A program made the position numbers and the translations under genes. The notes under the pieces are model-generated. The model was not told the DNA's origin. It made no database searches and saw nothing but the letters and a program-made list of their open reading frames with translations. This document shows positions 10,461 to 23,118 of a stretch of DNA of 64,000 nt, piece after piece. Source of the DNA: Bidens hawaiensis (taxonomy: Eukaryota > Streptophyta > Magnoliopsida > Asterales > Asteraceae); the NCBI GenBank assembly GCA_021521415.1, contig JAIQDT010003006.1, positions 1 through 64,000 on the forward strand, written 5' to 3'. The number at the start of each line of letters is the position of its first letter. The stretch's first letter is position 1.

Positions 10461-13253
10461 TGTCACACCCTCAAAATCCACTAACGGAGTTTTACCGTCA
10501 GAGGGTGTGAACTGGCAGGATCGGAATCATTAGTTATAATCAAACCAAAGAAAAACGTTTAAATGTAAATAAGTGCGGAAGCGTAAAACCTTAATTCAAA
10601 AGTTGCGTCACGCAGGACGACTTAAAACCAAATGTAACTGTTAAAATTAAGTTTGCAGAATAAAGATGTTTTCAATTAATGCATGCTCCTAAACCGCGCG
10701 CCCGCCTCGGCTACCTGAGAATAACATACTAAAAGTGTCAACACAAGGTTGGTGAGTTCACAAGTTAAATAAGATAAATCGTTTAGCGTTTTGCGTAACC
10801 TCGTTACGGCGTTTCAGTGTTGCGTAACCTCGTTACGACGTATAAGTGTTGCGTAACCTCGTTACGACGTTTAAGTGTTGCGTAACCTCGTTACGACGTT
10901 TAAGTGTTGCGTAACCTCGTTACGACGTTTAAGTGTTGCGTAACCTCGTTACGACGTTTAAGTGTTGCGTAACCTCGTTACGAAGTTTAAGTGTTTTGCA
11001 TTACCAGATAGTGTTATGTCAAATTATATATCGATAGGTAGCTAATCTATACAACAAGTATCGCTAAGTGGTTCGCGACCGAAGCTGACTGTTTATCAAG
11101 TGCCCGTCACCAGGTCAATCCAGACCATGGTAAGTGTTAGCCAAAATTACACCCACTCAACCTCCAGTTGAGCTTAACGTCGGGTGGGGTTTGTCAAACC
11201 CAGTAGTACTACTCAACAGTGACTCGCTATTCCAAATATTAACCGGTCCGATGTGTGGGACTTCAAATGTTACGTTTGCCGCTTAGCCTTTACAAGTGAT
11301 ATATAATTTATAACAAAATCTTAAATATGCGTTTATCTCAGAAAATATGTTTATCGGAGTATGTTATCTCCCCCAAGTGAAAAACGTTTGAAAACAGTTC
11401 AAAGAGCGGGGTAAGTGAAACTCACTGTTTGCGAAGACTATCCCGATCTAGATCACCAAGTGATGCGCGTCGTAGAAACTCTCTAGCGTTCTAAATAACA
11501 AAGAGATTTTCTAAGTATCGGTACGTTTAACGAGTCTCTAGACTCGGCACATAATACCTATGCACGTAACAGATTTCGTGTTTCGTTTGTGAATTGTGTG
11601 TGACTTAAACAAGTACAATTGTGATACGATACATGAGTGAGCAATTACTTTCGTGTCACGTACTAACAACATACTTTACTAGCAATTTTCCCCGTAAGGG
11701 CATTTTGGTCAACAAACAAAGATTAACTAACCATTATTCCCGTAAGGGCATTTTGGTCAATTCATGGCAATCAATTAACAATTATTCCCCGCAAGGGTAT
11801 TTTGTTCAAAACACAACAATTATATAAAATCTATCATATTTCATGCATTTTTACACAACTCAGCAGCTAGTTTCGTTATGACAGAAATTCTACTTGAAAG
11901 ATTGCACTAGTTCACCGATCATAACGTCTCAATTAATTCACCAAAAATTACCACAGAAGCATACATATCTTAGGTTTCCAGAACATATTTTATCTTATTT
12001 TTATTCCACATATTTTTCTTATAATGACCAAAACATTACAGCTAACTCATATCAGTCAGATTCATGTGCAACAGAATGTTATTTGCAATTCCCATTAAAC
12101 GAAAAATCCAATAAATGCAAGACCACTTGGGTTTGGTTCCTAACTCAATGAGTCAACTTCCAGAAGTGGAACCAACCCAATTGGTCTCGTAGTTCATGAG
12201 ATATAACATTTACAACATAACCTAACAGCAGGTCTAACAGCTCAGCTTTGCATCACGTTTTTGTAAAATCATAAAAGTATACTTCCACTTATCCAAAAAT
12301 TACGAATTTATACTTTATAGAAACTAGACTCAACCTAGTTTACTGCAGTACCCACAATCTCAATCAATTTTCACGTTTACACTTCGTTACAGTTAGTTAA
12401 ACATCGTATATACATTCTGTCCAGAATCTGTTCACATCAAAACTCAACATAATAACAATCTATGAACTATCATGCATCCATATAACCCTCTAGACACTAT
12501 AACTACTATCCATGCATATCACTTACACCATACATACAAGATTAGGGTTTGTGTTTTAATTCAAATCAAAGACAACAATCAATCAAGCAACAACATCAAT
12601 ACTAGTTATCAATCATCATGAATTCAACAACCACCATGTTAACTCATACATACATAAGAAAATCGGCTGCCTAGGGGTTTTGATTAACCCATTAAACATC
12701 AAAATCAAACAACAAGAAGATAAAGGATGATCAATTATACCTTCCTAGCACCTAGTTCTTGGATTAAACACTTGATTAAGGCTTGAATGTGTGTATGGAA
12801 GTGACGGCAGCCAAGGGTGAGGTGGGAGCTTGTTCCGATCGGGATTTTGAAGAAAGAATAATAATAGGTTAGGGTTTAGTTAAGGATATATTTATAATAA
12901 TACAAGTTACACTCTAGTCCCTAATCTTTCAAGTGTTACATCTCTAGCCTAAACTAGTTGGTTCTTGTTTCTTGTTTAACATTCCACATAACAATCAAGT
13001 AACACACATATGCCTAACACATAATTATCACATAATTAGTGTTTTGACGTTTGTCGTTTATTTATCAATCGTTCGCGTCAACTCGTTTGCGTTTCGGTGC
13101 AAATCCCGAAAGACTACACATGTAGTAAGTGTTAAGCGTCATTTAAACCCTAGTTTAAATGTAATGAAGTGTGCGTTATAGATTCAACGATCTTAAAGTT
13201 TGAATTGACGGAGTTGAGTTAACGGGGTTAACCTGAAATTGACGATTGTCACA
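10461..13253 (-). mobile_element. Minus-strand gypsy LTR, unit 2
   Basis: 2793 bp, with the same termini as the LTR at 536-3300. It is longer mainly because its minisatellite has seven monomers, not six. It shares with unit 1 a few variants absent from unit 3 and from the 5' LTR (for example TTTCGTG, TTTTGTTCAA and TTTCCAGAAC). Confidence 0.9.
10791..10993. repeat. 29-bp minisatellite, 7 copies, in LTR
   Basis: Seven monomers with the CGTAAC-CTC-GTTACG dyad. The second monomer has GACGTATAAG and the last GAAGTTTAAG, so monomers can be told apart. Confidence 0.95.
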
Positions 13254-13385
13254 TCATTCCCATGTTAAAGAATTTTCGTCCCGAAAATTTGAGTCAAGTC
13301 GTGATGAGAGCCTGAAAAAGTAAGAAAAAATTTCAGTTTGTCATATCATCCCCTAGTAGAAAGAAATTTCGTCCCGAAATTTAGT
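13254..13385 (-). other. Gypsy 3' untranslated region, unit 2
   Basis: Copy of 3301-3432. No gene. Confidence 0.7.
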
Positions 13386-13495
13386 TCATACCTCCGGTGA
13401 TGTTTGACGGTTTGCCGGGTTTCGCGGTTTTCGGTGTTTGGTTAGCCCTTCAAAAAGGTGAGGATACTTTTTCATCATGTGATCCTCGCGTTCCC
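13386..13495 (-). pseudogene. Chromodomain C-terminal fragment, unit 2
   Basis: Copy of 3433-3542, cut at the second identical junction (13495/13496), beyond which copia gag sequence begins. Confidence 0.85.
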
Positions 13496-15106
13496 GAGTG
13501 TGCTGCATGTGGAAGTAGTCAAGCAAACACCTCGTCAAGCTCCACTGATGGGATTCCTACACCTGCCTCTCTCATTCCCGAGGTACACAAACTTTTCTCT
13601 CAAGAATGTATTGATAAAGTTATTCACTATAGAAACCATAATGCTAAAACTCTTGAACAAATTGATAGCATTAGAGTTCAGAATGATGATCTTAAAAAGG
13701 CTGCAAAGATTTATGCTACTAGGATTAACACTCATGGTAATGATATGGCAGATCCTAGGGAAAAAGTTTCCATTGCTACAAATTTAGCCAAACGTCATGA
13801 AAATCAAGTTATTGAACTAAACGCTAAAATTGTTAAATTGAAATTGAATTAACCCAAAAGAAAATTGTCATAGAAAACTTTGAGTTAGCTTCTGAAAAGC
13901 TGAGTAAATTAATTGGGTCACAAATAGAGTTAAGAATAAAGACAGAAATAGGCTATGATAGTTCTGCAGTTCCACCGCCTTTTAATAATAACTATACTAG
14001 CCTTCCTCACTTTGATTTTAACTCTCCTAGAGAAAGAAATGGTCTATGGTATTGGTCATGTGCCAATTTCAAAGACATTTGTTCCTGCTGCTCCCAAGAC
14101 TGTTGATTCAGCTGTTTCTTCAGTTAATCCTAATAGTAGTTCATCTTCTGTAGCAGTTTGTGTAGAAGAAAGTGGGTCGGTGGAAAGGCCTGTTGAGGTG
14201 AACACATCAAGTTGTTCATCATCAAGTTGTGATACTGAGGATAATTCAAGTAAAAGAAAAGTGTTTGAAAATGATAATCAACCGAGTACTTCATATAAAT
14301 ATGTGCCACCAAATAAAAGATCATTTTCTCAAACAACTAATCAATCACAAATTCCCCAGTCATACAATTTTTTTGATAACAACTACTATGGTCATATCAA
14401 CAAAATTTTGTTGATCCATATTATACTAATGTTTTTGATGATCGGGGTCAATCATCAAATGTATTTTATAATCATGTTTCTTTCCACGGATCACCTTTCC
14501 CACCACACCAACCATTTTATAGTTCTGATGAGTTCTATAGTGCTCCTTGGAGAAAGTGTTGTTTTGTTTGTGGTCATTCTTCTCACCTTGCAAGACATTG
14601 CAAGCACTGGTTCAAGCAACAACTTGATATTCAAAGGTGGCTTAGTCAGTCCCCAAAAGGTGCTTTTAGTAGCCCATATTCAAGGACTGATCAAGCTGAT
14701 AGTGAAGCCAGTGAAAATGGATGTGAGATCCAGGTCAATAAAGTAAAACACAAGAGAAAACATTTTTGGAGAACTAAAAAGGACAAAATCAAAAAGGATC
14801 CTAAGACTGAAAAGTCTAAGGATTCACCAAAAACAGTTTTAAAATCTAGAAAACAAAAGTCCAAAATTGTCAAAACCAGGGAACAAGATTGTGCTTGGAT
14901 TCCTAAGGACTGCTTTTCAAGCAATGAGTCGCCAAGAAATAAACTGTTTTCAAGAAATAAAATCAAGTTTTGTCGATTTATGGTCGACTTTCCCAAGAAA
15001 ACTAAGTCTCGGTAACCCATGTCCATTTAAACGCTTAGTGCATGTAGGGTCAATCAAGGAGGACTATCAAGGGTATTCGGTACTTAGATAGTGGTTACAC
15101 CCCTCG
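13496..15106 (+). pseudogene. Broken Ty1/copia gag, unit 3
   Basis: Copy of 3543-5153 with the same frame breaks and the same zinc knuckle (about 14559-14606). The shared defects show that the element was already dead before this segment was duplicated. Confidence 0.75.
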
Positions 15107-15428
15107 CTATTTGATGCTAAACCATTAGATGGCATATTCGAGTCTTTCGTAAGCGACATGGGAGAACTACAAGAAAAGGGAAATGTTTCATACTTTGTGC
15201 TTCAACAATGCCAACCTTATTCAAATGGATCAACAACAACTTGTCGAGCTTTTCTCAGACTCATTTCGTCCAACTACTTCTTTCAAGTGATGGATCCCGC
15301 GTCAACCATTGGGCTTCGGTTTGAATCTCTTCAACTTTGTTATGTGATGTGACAATGCATGTTTAGGATATAGTCCATCTCACAACAGCTTTGTTGACCT
15401 TTTCACTAAAGCCATTGTTCTATTTTGA
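15107..15428 (+). pseudogene. Collapsed copia pol remnant, unit 3
   Basis: Copy of 5154-5475 with one visible substitution (near 15326, changing Pro to Ser in the short ORF). Only the trace of the RNase H end is recognisable. Confidence 0.5.
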
Positions 15429-17461
15429 ATAAAACAACCTATCTATCTTTATACATAAAATTGAAAATATTTTTCAAATATGTCTCAATTTTAGAGGGAG
15501 AAAAAGAGTTAACTTTAACTCACCAAAAATATTTTATATTATTATTTTAATTAAGAAAACCTGAAAAAGACTTAAGAGTATAATAGATTTTACTTTCTTT
15601 AAGAAAAACAAAAAATGAGTCACTTGACTTTTCAAAAATATTTTATATTATTTATTTTAATTAAGAAAATCTAAAAAAGTTTGAAAAGTATAATCTCTTG
15701 TTTATAGGGAGCTCCTGTTTAGAGGGAGTCAGATAAAACTAAAATATAAGAAAATTTTGAGAAATTGATCCGACCTTTGGAAAATGATAAAAAATTGTCT
15801 TAGGTGTTCCTAGCACATGAAAAGAGTAGATCAAAAGTCAACAAGATCATTGATTGATGTGTAGATAGGCTTAACAAATGAGTATCATAGTGATATAAAC
15901 TTAAATATCTACCTATGCTAGTGGTTACACTCTTATGAAACGCTCGCCGACTCCAAATAAGTCATATTAATGAAGGAAAAAATCCTAATAGTCAGTCATA
16001 CACGAGCCCGTTAGTGATTGGTCACAATGAAAAATTATTTCTTGCTTTAGCTTCAAATATATAAAATATCAAAAAATTATTGAAAAAACAGAAAAACTGC
16101 AAAATACTCAAAAAGTATTCAAAATCAACAACAAAAATATTGATAATTTTATCAAACAAAAAGGGGTATATTAGAACCACGTAACGTGGGGCAAACAAGT
16201 AAGTCCTAAACACTTTATATGAAAGCATAAGCCAACAAGGCTAGTAAGTCCATGGTTCAACCTTTACATATTGTTTGAAAGAAAAGTTTGCAAAAAGTCT
16301 ATGAAGCTCAAAATGTTTTGATCAAATCATTAGGGGTCGGAGTCAATTCGGGGTGATACTGATGAACACAAACTATGTCCGAGGTATGATGGAGTTTGTA
16401 ACATGTTGGATTAACTGGGGACCACACAAGTATTGTGCCTAATTAACCCTAACGTATCACGATGAAATCAAAATACTTGTTAAGTTTAAAGTGGACCAAC
16501 ATATCTACAATCGACTTTGGGTTCTTGGCATAATAATATCCAAATAGAAGTGTGATCTAGGACATTATAGACAATGTGATTCCATGTTGTGATCTTTCTC
16601 GCAAAAATATTGAAGTCATTAGAAAATTATGTAAATATTATTGTTATCTAATATTAATTTCATCCTTACTCATATTTTTATTTTATTTTATGTTTTAACT
16701 TCAAAACATTATGTATATATATTCGTAATATCTGATATATGAAAATTCTAAAAAGATTTTAAGTTTTTATGTGTTCGTACATATTTTATTAAACCTTTGT
16801 TCTATTCAAAATCATGTGTTTTGTTGTCAAGGTTGTTCATACAAAGTTCGTTGGAAACATGGGACTTAAACAGATCATTTAAAAGTTGAGAGAGTGAAAT
16901 TGGTATTTTATGAAAAGTCAAAATAAAATAAAATAAAATTTCAGAGTTATAATGCAAATACTTCAAACCAAAAGCATGTTTTAAAAGGAATATTCTTCTT
17001 TGACCATCAATAGGGTCTGTAAACGAATCTTATTTGCTCTAAGTTTTGTGCAGCAGTACACAGGTAGATCAAGATCAAGTGTCCTACGCTGCAGAGTTTG
17101 AAGTTGCCGATGCTGAAGCGCATAAAATAAAATGAGAACGTGACAGTTGGCTGTTGAACCTAAATATGAACAGATCGTGTCCGAAGATCAGTCGAAGAAC
17201 AAAGCAAAGAAACAAGTCGGCACAAGAAAGTCAACACAAGAAAATTAGATGTCGAGCCTCCCACATCTGATGTTTCTAAAAATTGTTGCTGTCGATCCTT
17301 CCCAAAAAATAAGATTGAAGTTCAAGTCTTCATGATCGGAAAATAAAGAATTGTCAAGATCCAATCTCGTTCAAGATCTTAGGATCAAGACAAGTACTAG
17401 ATTTCGAGAAATAAAGACAAAGCAAGAAACTTGATGAAGGTTTCTAGACATACTCAATCCT
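15429..17461 (+). other. Copia 3' spacer, unit 3
   Basis: Copy of 5476-7508 with small homopolymer length changes (near 15611 and 16077). The minus-strand ORF at 16022-16228 exists only because of one of these and is not a gene. Confidence 0.5.
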
Positions 17462-17471
17462 AGAGGGAGAT

Positions 17472-17864
17472 TGTAGGGCCAATATTCTATATTAGTTTTA
17501 GGATTATGTATGTCTTTATATCGCTAAGAGTCGGTGTAATACGTACCTCAGTACGTTTATTTTGTAAGGAAAAAATGTAATTGTTGGAGAAATGGGACCC
17601 TATATAAAAGGTCACTTAACCCATTTCTCCACAACCTTGGGAATAAACCCCTTGCATTTTCACATCCAAGTATTCCATATTCTCTCTAACCCCAAACTCT
17701 CTCTAACCCCTCACTCACCTTCTAGTTTTCGGCCTACACTACCCACATACAAGATCCGAGATCTCGGTCCAACTAGTTGTTTCCACCAACTAGTTGTGAG
17801 GTTGATCCAAGAACAACTAGTATCTTAGTTTGTTTTGTTGTTTGATCCGGTCACGGGACCTACA
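17472..17864 (+). mobile_element. Copia 3' LTR, unit 3
   Basis: Copy of 7519-7911, with the polypurine tract at 17462-17471 and the TATA box at 17601-17609. Confidence 0.85.
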
Positions 17865-19898
17865 GTCTTAGAATCACACGCGCACCCAACTTCACGCGTA
17901 AATCGTTAAAATGAACTTCGAAGGGACCTACCACCTAATAATATATGAAGTCCAAGATAATCCATAAAACCCATACCTTACATTAAGTAAAGTTATGATA
18001 AAGTTATTTTTAAGAAAAACAACCAAAGATTAAAGTTCTAAAACTATTACACAGTAAAACCGAACAAAAATGTGTTAAAACCTGGAACCAACACTGGAAC
18101 CTTTAAACCCAGGTATAAGCTGCTAAGAAGTGAATATTAACATACCATATCATAAAAATAAGTGTCAAGTCATTTTGGTACGTATAAGTCATCAGTTATA
18201 ATTGTTAGTAGTTAAAAACCGAGGAAACGCGTCAAAATCTCGTAACCATAGCAAACATTAATATCATCACACCAGAGTTTTCCTAAACTTATATCTACTA
18301 TAAATAATAATCATAATGGGTTTATAAGTCATTAAAGTATTTTCATAATAGTTCTTATAATTTTTCCCGTTTAATATAACCGTACGCATATCGTAAGCCG
18401 GAAAATATAGACAAGGCCGAACCTAAAGATCTAAAGATATTAAAAGATGTATTTTTACAGGTTATCACTCTTATAGAAATGAAATTTAGGGAAGAATTTA
18501 GATAAACAAAACCACATAATAAATAGTTTACGGTTAAAGGGCGTTTATGAAACTTTTACACAAACATGGTATTTATCTAGTAAGTTATGCTTAAAATATT
18601 TTATCAAATTTTAAACCTTGAATATAACCTCATAACTAAGTGTCTAGTTTTGCTAATATCATAAAGCTAATACTATGATCTTGTCAAAAACAATATTTTT
18701 TTTATAAGATAATTGTCATAAAGTATCACCGGCCTTATACTAAAGAAAACAAACAAAAGCACATTATAACATCCCAAACCTTAATTTTTAAATCTTGAAC
18801 TAGGGAAAACATTATTTATCTAACTTGTTATCTATCTTGTCGTTTAACTAATATCATGTAGTAATATAACCTAAGTCTAAAAAACTATTACAACTTTTTA
18901 AGGATACATTGTCACAACTCTTGATACAATAAACCAACACAATCCCAAACAACCTTAGTTAAGGTATTAACTTATGCAACTTAGGTCACGTGCACATATA
19001 ATATGATGCATATTGTGTTTAGTGACATATTATATGCATTTAGGGATGTCGATCATTGGAGACGTTTGCGATGTAGCATACAAGATTTGATAGTATTTTT
19101 GTCTCCATGCATAAACCCAGGTGAGTTCTTGCACTACCCTTTTTCTTAAATTTTTGGGTGGATACATGCTTCAATATATGTTTTTGAACTAGTGGTGTAT
19201 TGGTAATCAAGACCAATTTAGCTGCCAAAAACAATCCCCGACTTTGTAGCGCAATCATTAACTCCATTAGGAGCCAAGGAATATATGGGTAGTCCTATCT
19301 GGGAGACCCCGCACACAGTGGGCCTATATCATGGACGACCTCCACTGAATGATACAATGGTTATCTTGTGACGTATATTCGCACAGTTTTGTATCTTATG
19401 TTGGCAGACATAAGTAAATTTGACCCATAACAATAAGGGGTATGGGTAAGGGGTTTATATATTTTAGATGTTCACAGGTCGTGGACACAGGTTTGATTGT
19501 GAACTTGCTTAATGTGCACATACTATTTAGATAATTTATATATGTATGTTTTTATAAATTAAACTCATGAACTCACCAACTTTTTAGTTGACCAACTTAT
19601 TTTAAGCATGTGTTCAGGTACTTTTTATTCGGATATTGGAGATTTAGAGTCTTAGACAAGAGTTCGCTTGGAGATAGAAGATTCTTTTAGAAGATTTATG
19701 TCGAACCGTATGGCTTACCCGAAGAAGCCATACATTTTCACTTAATTAGACGGTAGTTGAATTTCTAGCTTTGTAGTTGTATTAGACATTTGATTGTAAA
19801 ATTGACCTAGTGTCTTAATATACATTTGTTACATTATTTCCGTTGTGTTTTGATTGGTATTCAATCGTCACGTCCAGCCCCCTAGTCGGGGTGTGACA
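17865..19898 (+). mobile_element. Plus-strand gypsy LTR remnant, unit 3
   Basis: Copy of 7912-9945. Its GGGGTGTGACA end is followed by the primer site at 19902. Confidence 0.6.
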
Positions 19899-19901
19899 GA
19901 T

Positions 19902-19914
19902 TGGTATCAAAGCC
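19902..19914 (+). promoter_or_regulatory. Primer binding site (tRNA-iMet-like), unit 3
   Basis: TGGTATCAAAGCC after the LTR end at 19898; the same as at 23-35. Confidence 0.7.
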
Positions 19915-20318
19915 AGCGGTTTTAGTGAATTAGGTTTCCTTAGAGATTCCTAGGCTTTAACCGACAAGACCCTAGGGACCAAACTATTAAGACACCGACA
20001 TTGCTAAGGTTTTGACTTCCTTTTTGTACCTTAAGAAAACCTTAGATTCCTAAGCCTTGATTTCTAGGTTTTTTTTACGGATAAGTTACAAACGTTAGTT
20101 TATTGGAGTATGTGTATACCTAGGATGATCACTTCTATAATTTGTTGCACACACAAATAGTTCCATGACATAACAAATAAACATGAAATACAAAGAACAC
20201 ACACAATATGACTACAATGGGGGAATACTAGAATGCTATGTGAGGTGAACTAGCAATTACGGTCTGGAACGTAATTGTGAATTTACAGGCACATGAGCAT
20301 TCTTGAAAATCCTATTGG
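19915..20318 (+). other. Gypsy leader remnant and unassigned spacer, unit 3
   Basis: Copy of 36-439. No gene is recognised. Confidence 0.4.
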
Positions 20319-20414
20319 TTTTACGTGAAACAGTATTTAGTACATGGCTAAAAACGACAAACACGTTATCTGGGTTATGTAAATTAACTAACATGCGACC
20401 GCCAAAGCCGTATA
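20319..20414. other. SAUR spacer fragment with left target duplication
   Basis: Copy of 440-535. GTATA at 20410-20414 is the left target-site duplication of the full gypsy element; its right partner is GTATA at 30887-30891. The joined sequence AAGCC-GTATA-CCATTT is what the empty site looks like in the intact SAUR spacers (for example 34434-34438). Confidence 0.85.
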
Positions 20415-22765
20415 TGTCACACCCTCAAAATCCACTAACGGAGTTTTACCGTCAGAGGGTGTGAACTGGCAGGATCGGAATCATTAGTTATAATCAAACC
20501 AAAGAAAAACGTTTAAATGTAAATAAGTGCGGAAGCGTAAAACCTTAATTCAAAAGTTGCGTCACGCAGGACGACTTAAAACCAAATTTAACTGTTAAAA
20601 TTAAGTTTGCAGAATAAAGATGTTTTCAATTAATGCATGCTCCTAAACTGCGCGCCCGCCTCGGCTACCTGAGAATAACATACTAAAAGTGTCAACACAA
20701 GGTTGGTGAGTTCACAAGTTAAATAAGATAAATCGTTTAGCGTTTTGCGTAACCTCGGTCCGATGTGTGGGACTTCAAATGTTACGTTTGCCGCTTAGCC
20801 TTTACAAGTGATATATAATTTATAACAAAATCTTAAATATGCGTTTATCTCAGAAAATATGTTTATCGGAGTATGTTATCTCCCCCAAGTGAAAAACGTT
20901 TGAAAACAGTTCAAAGAGCGGGGTAAGTGAAACTCACTGTTTGCGAAGACTATCCCGATCTAGATCACCAAGTGATGCGCGTCGTAGAAACTCTCTAGCG
21001 TTCTAAATAACAAAGAGATTTTCTAAGTATCGGTACGTTTAACGAGTCTCTAGACTCGGCACATAATACCTATGCACGTAACAGATTTAGTGTTTCGTTT
21101 GTGAATTGTGTGTGACTTAAACAAGTACAATTGTGATACGATACATGAGTGAGCAATTACTTTCGTGTCACGTACTAACAACATACTTTACTAGCAATTT
21201 TCCCCGTAAGGGCATTTTGGTCAACAAACAAAGATTAACTAACCATTATTCCCGTAAGGGCATTTTGGTCAATTCATGGCAATCAATTAACAATTATTCC
21301 CCGCAAGGGTATTTTGGTCAAAACACAACAATTATATAAAAACTATCATATTTCATGCATTTTTACACAACTCAGCAGCTAGTTTCGTTATGACAGAAAT
21401 TCTACTTGAAAGATTGCACTAGTTCACCGATCATAACATATCAATTAATTCACCAAAAATTACCACAGAAGCATACATATCTTAGGTTTCGAGAACATAT
21501 TTTATCTTATTTTTATTCCACATATTTTTCTTATAATGACCAAAACATTACAGCTAACTCATATCAGTCAGATTCATGTGCAACAGAATGTTATTTGCAA
21601 TTCCCATTAAACGAAAAATCCAATAAATGCAAGACCACTTGGGTTTGGTTCCTAACTCAATGAGTCAACTTCCAGAAGTGGAACCAACCCAATTGGTCTC
21701 GTAGTTCATGAGATATAACATTTACAACATAACCTAACAGCAGGTCTAACAGCTCAGCTTTGCATCACGTTTTTGTAAAATCATAAAAGTATACTTCCAC
21801 TTATCCAAAAATTACGAATTTATACTTTATAGAAACTAGACTCAACCTAGTTTACTGCAGTACCCACAATCTCAATCAATTTTCACGTTTACACTTCGTT
21901 ACAGTTAGTTAAACATCGTATATACATTCTGTCCAGAATCTGTTCACATCAAAACTCAACATAATAACAATCTATGAACTATCATGCATCCATATAACCC
22001 TCTAGACACTATAACTACTATCCATGCATATCACTTACACCATACATACAAGATTAGGGTTTGTGTTTTAATTCAAATCAAAGACAACAATCAATCAAGC
22101 AACAACATCAATACTAGTTATCAATCATCATGAATTCAACAACCACCATGTTAACTCATACATACATAAGAAAATCGGCTGCCTAGGGTTTTTGATTAAC
22201 CCATTAAACATCAAAATCAAACAACAAGAAGATAAAGGATGATCAATTATACCTTCCTAGCACCTAGTTCTTGGATTAAACACTTGATTAAGGCTTGAAT
22301 GTGTGTATGGAAGTGACGGCAGCCAAGGGTGTGGTGGGAGCTTGTTCCGATCGGGATTTTGAAGAAAGAATAATAATAGGTTAGGGTTTAGTTAAGGATA
22401 TATTTATAATAATACAAGTTACACTCTAGTCCCTAATCTTTCAAGTGTTACATCTCTAGCCTAAACTAGTTGGTTCTTGTTTCTTGTTTAACAATCCACA
22501 TAACAATCAAGTAACACACATATGCCTAACACATAATTATCACATAATTAGTGTTTTGACGTTTGTCGTTTATTTATCAATCGTTCGCGTCAACTCGTTT
22601 GCGTTTCGGTGCAAATCCCGAAAGACTACACATGTAGTAAGTGTTAAGCGTCATTTAAACCCTAGTTTAAATGTAATGAAGTGTGCGTTATAGATTCAAC
22701 GATCTTAAAGTTTGAATTGACGGAGTTGAGTTAACGGGGTTAACCTGAAATTGACGATTGTCACA
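20415..22765 (-). mobile_element. 3' LTR of the gypsy element (442-bp deletion)
   Basis: Same termini as the other LTR copies, but 442 bp shorter than the unit 2 copy. The sequence jumps at about 20757 from the first minisatellite monomer (GTAACCTCG) to GTCCGATGTG, removing the whole minisatellite and the sequence to its right. A CG dinucleotide is shared at both deletion ends. The 5' LTR and the other copies keep the region, so this is a private deletion. Confidence 0.9.
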
Positions 22766-22777
22766 TCATTCCCATGT
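22766..22777 (-). promoter_or_regulatory. Probable gypsy polypurine tract
   Basis: On the minus strand ACATGGGAATGA precedes the TGTGACA start of the 3' LTR. It is purine-rich but interrupted, so it is assigned mainly from position. Confidence 0.5.
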
Positions 22778-22897
22778 TAAAGAATTTTCGTCCCGAAAAT
22801 TTGAGTCAAGTCGTGATGAGAGCCTGAAAAAGTAAGAAAAATTTTCAGTTTGTCATATCATCCCCTAGTAGAAAGAAATTTCGTCCCGAAATTTAGT
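22778..22897 (-). other. Gypsy 3' untranslated region
   Basis: Non-coding sequence between the polyprotein stop and the polypurine tract, with two TTTCGTCCCGAAA-type dyads near 22784 and 22878. These could form hairpins in the RNA; no function is assigned. Confidence 0.65.
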
Positions 22898-23118
22898 TCA
22901 TACCTCCGGTGATGTTTGACGGTTTGCCGGGTTTCGCGGTTTTCGGTGTTTGGTTAGCCCTTCAAAAAGGTGAGGATACTTTTTCATCATGTGATCCTCG
23001 CGTTCCCACGTGAACTCCGGTCCACGTCTCGAGTTCCAACGAACCTTAACGATTGGAATTTTGCTGCGTTTGAGCGTTTTGGTTTCCCAATCCAAAACCT
23101 CGACTGGTTCCTCAACCG
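22898..23118 (-). pseudogene. Gypsy chromodomain (frame-shifted from integrase)
   Basis: The minus-strand frame reads [20 protein letters not shown] followed by [20 protein letters not shown], a typical chromodomain end of plant chromoviruses, which is thought to steer integration toward marked chromatin. The stop is TGA at 22898-22900. A frameshift near 23118 separates it from the integrase frame. The junction of the large tandem duplication maps inside these codons, at 23007/23008. Confidence 0.88.

Larger units (their letters stand above)
3543..13495. repeat. Large tandem unit 2 (complete, 9953 bp)
   Basis: This is a complete unit bounded by two identical junctions, 3542/3543 and 13495/13496. 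Its order is copia gag remnant, copia 3' spacer, copia 3' LTR, plus-strand gypsy LTR remnant, primer site, SAUR-spacer scrap, minus-strand gypsy LTR and chromodomain end. It is nearly identical to units 1 and 3. At four LTR sites it agrees with unit 1 against unit 3. Confidence 0.9.
13496..23007. repeat. Large tandem unit 3 (complete, with 442-bp LTR deletion)
   Basis: The same order of parts as in unit 2, but shorter because 442 bp are missing from the gypsy LTR near 20757. At 23007/23008, where the other units switch to copia sequence, this unit continues into the remaining chromodomain and integrase codons. This identifies it as the copy next to the parental, non-duplicated sequence. Confidence 0.9.
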
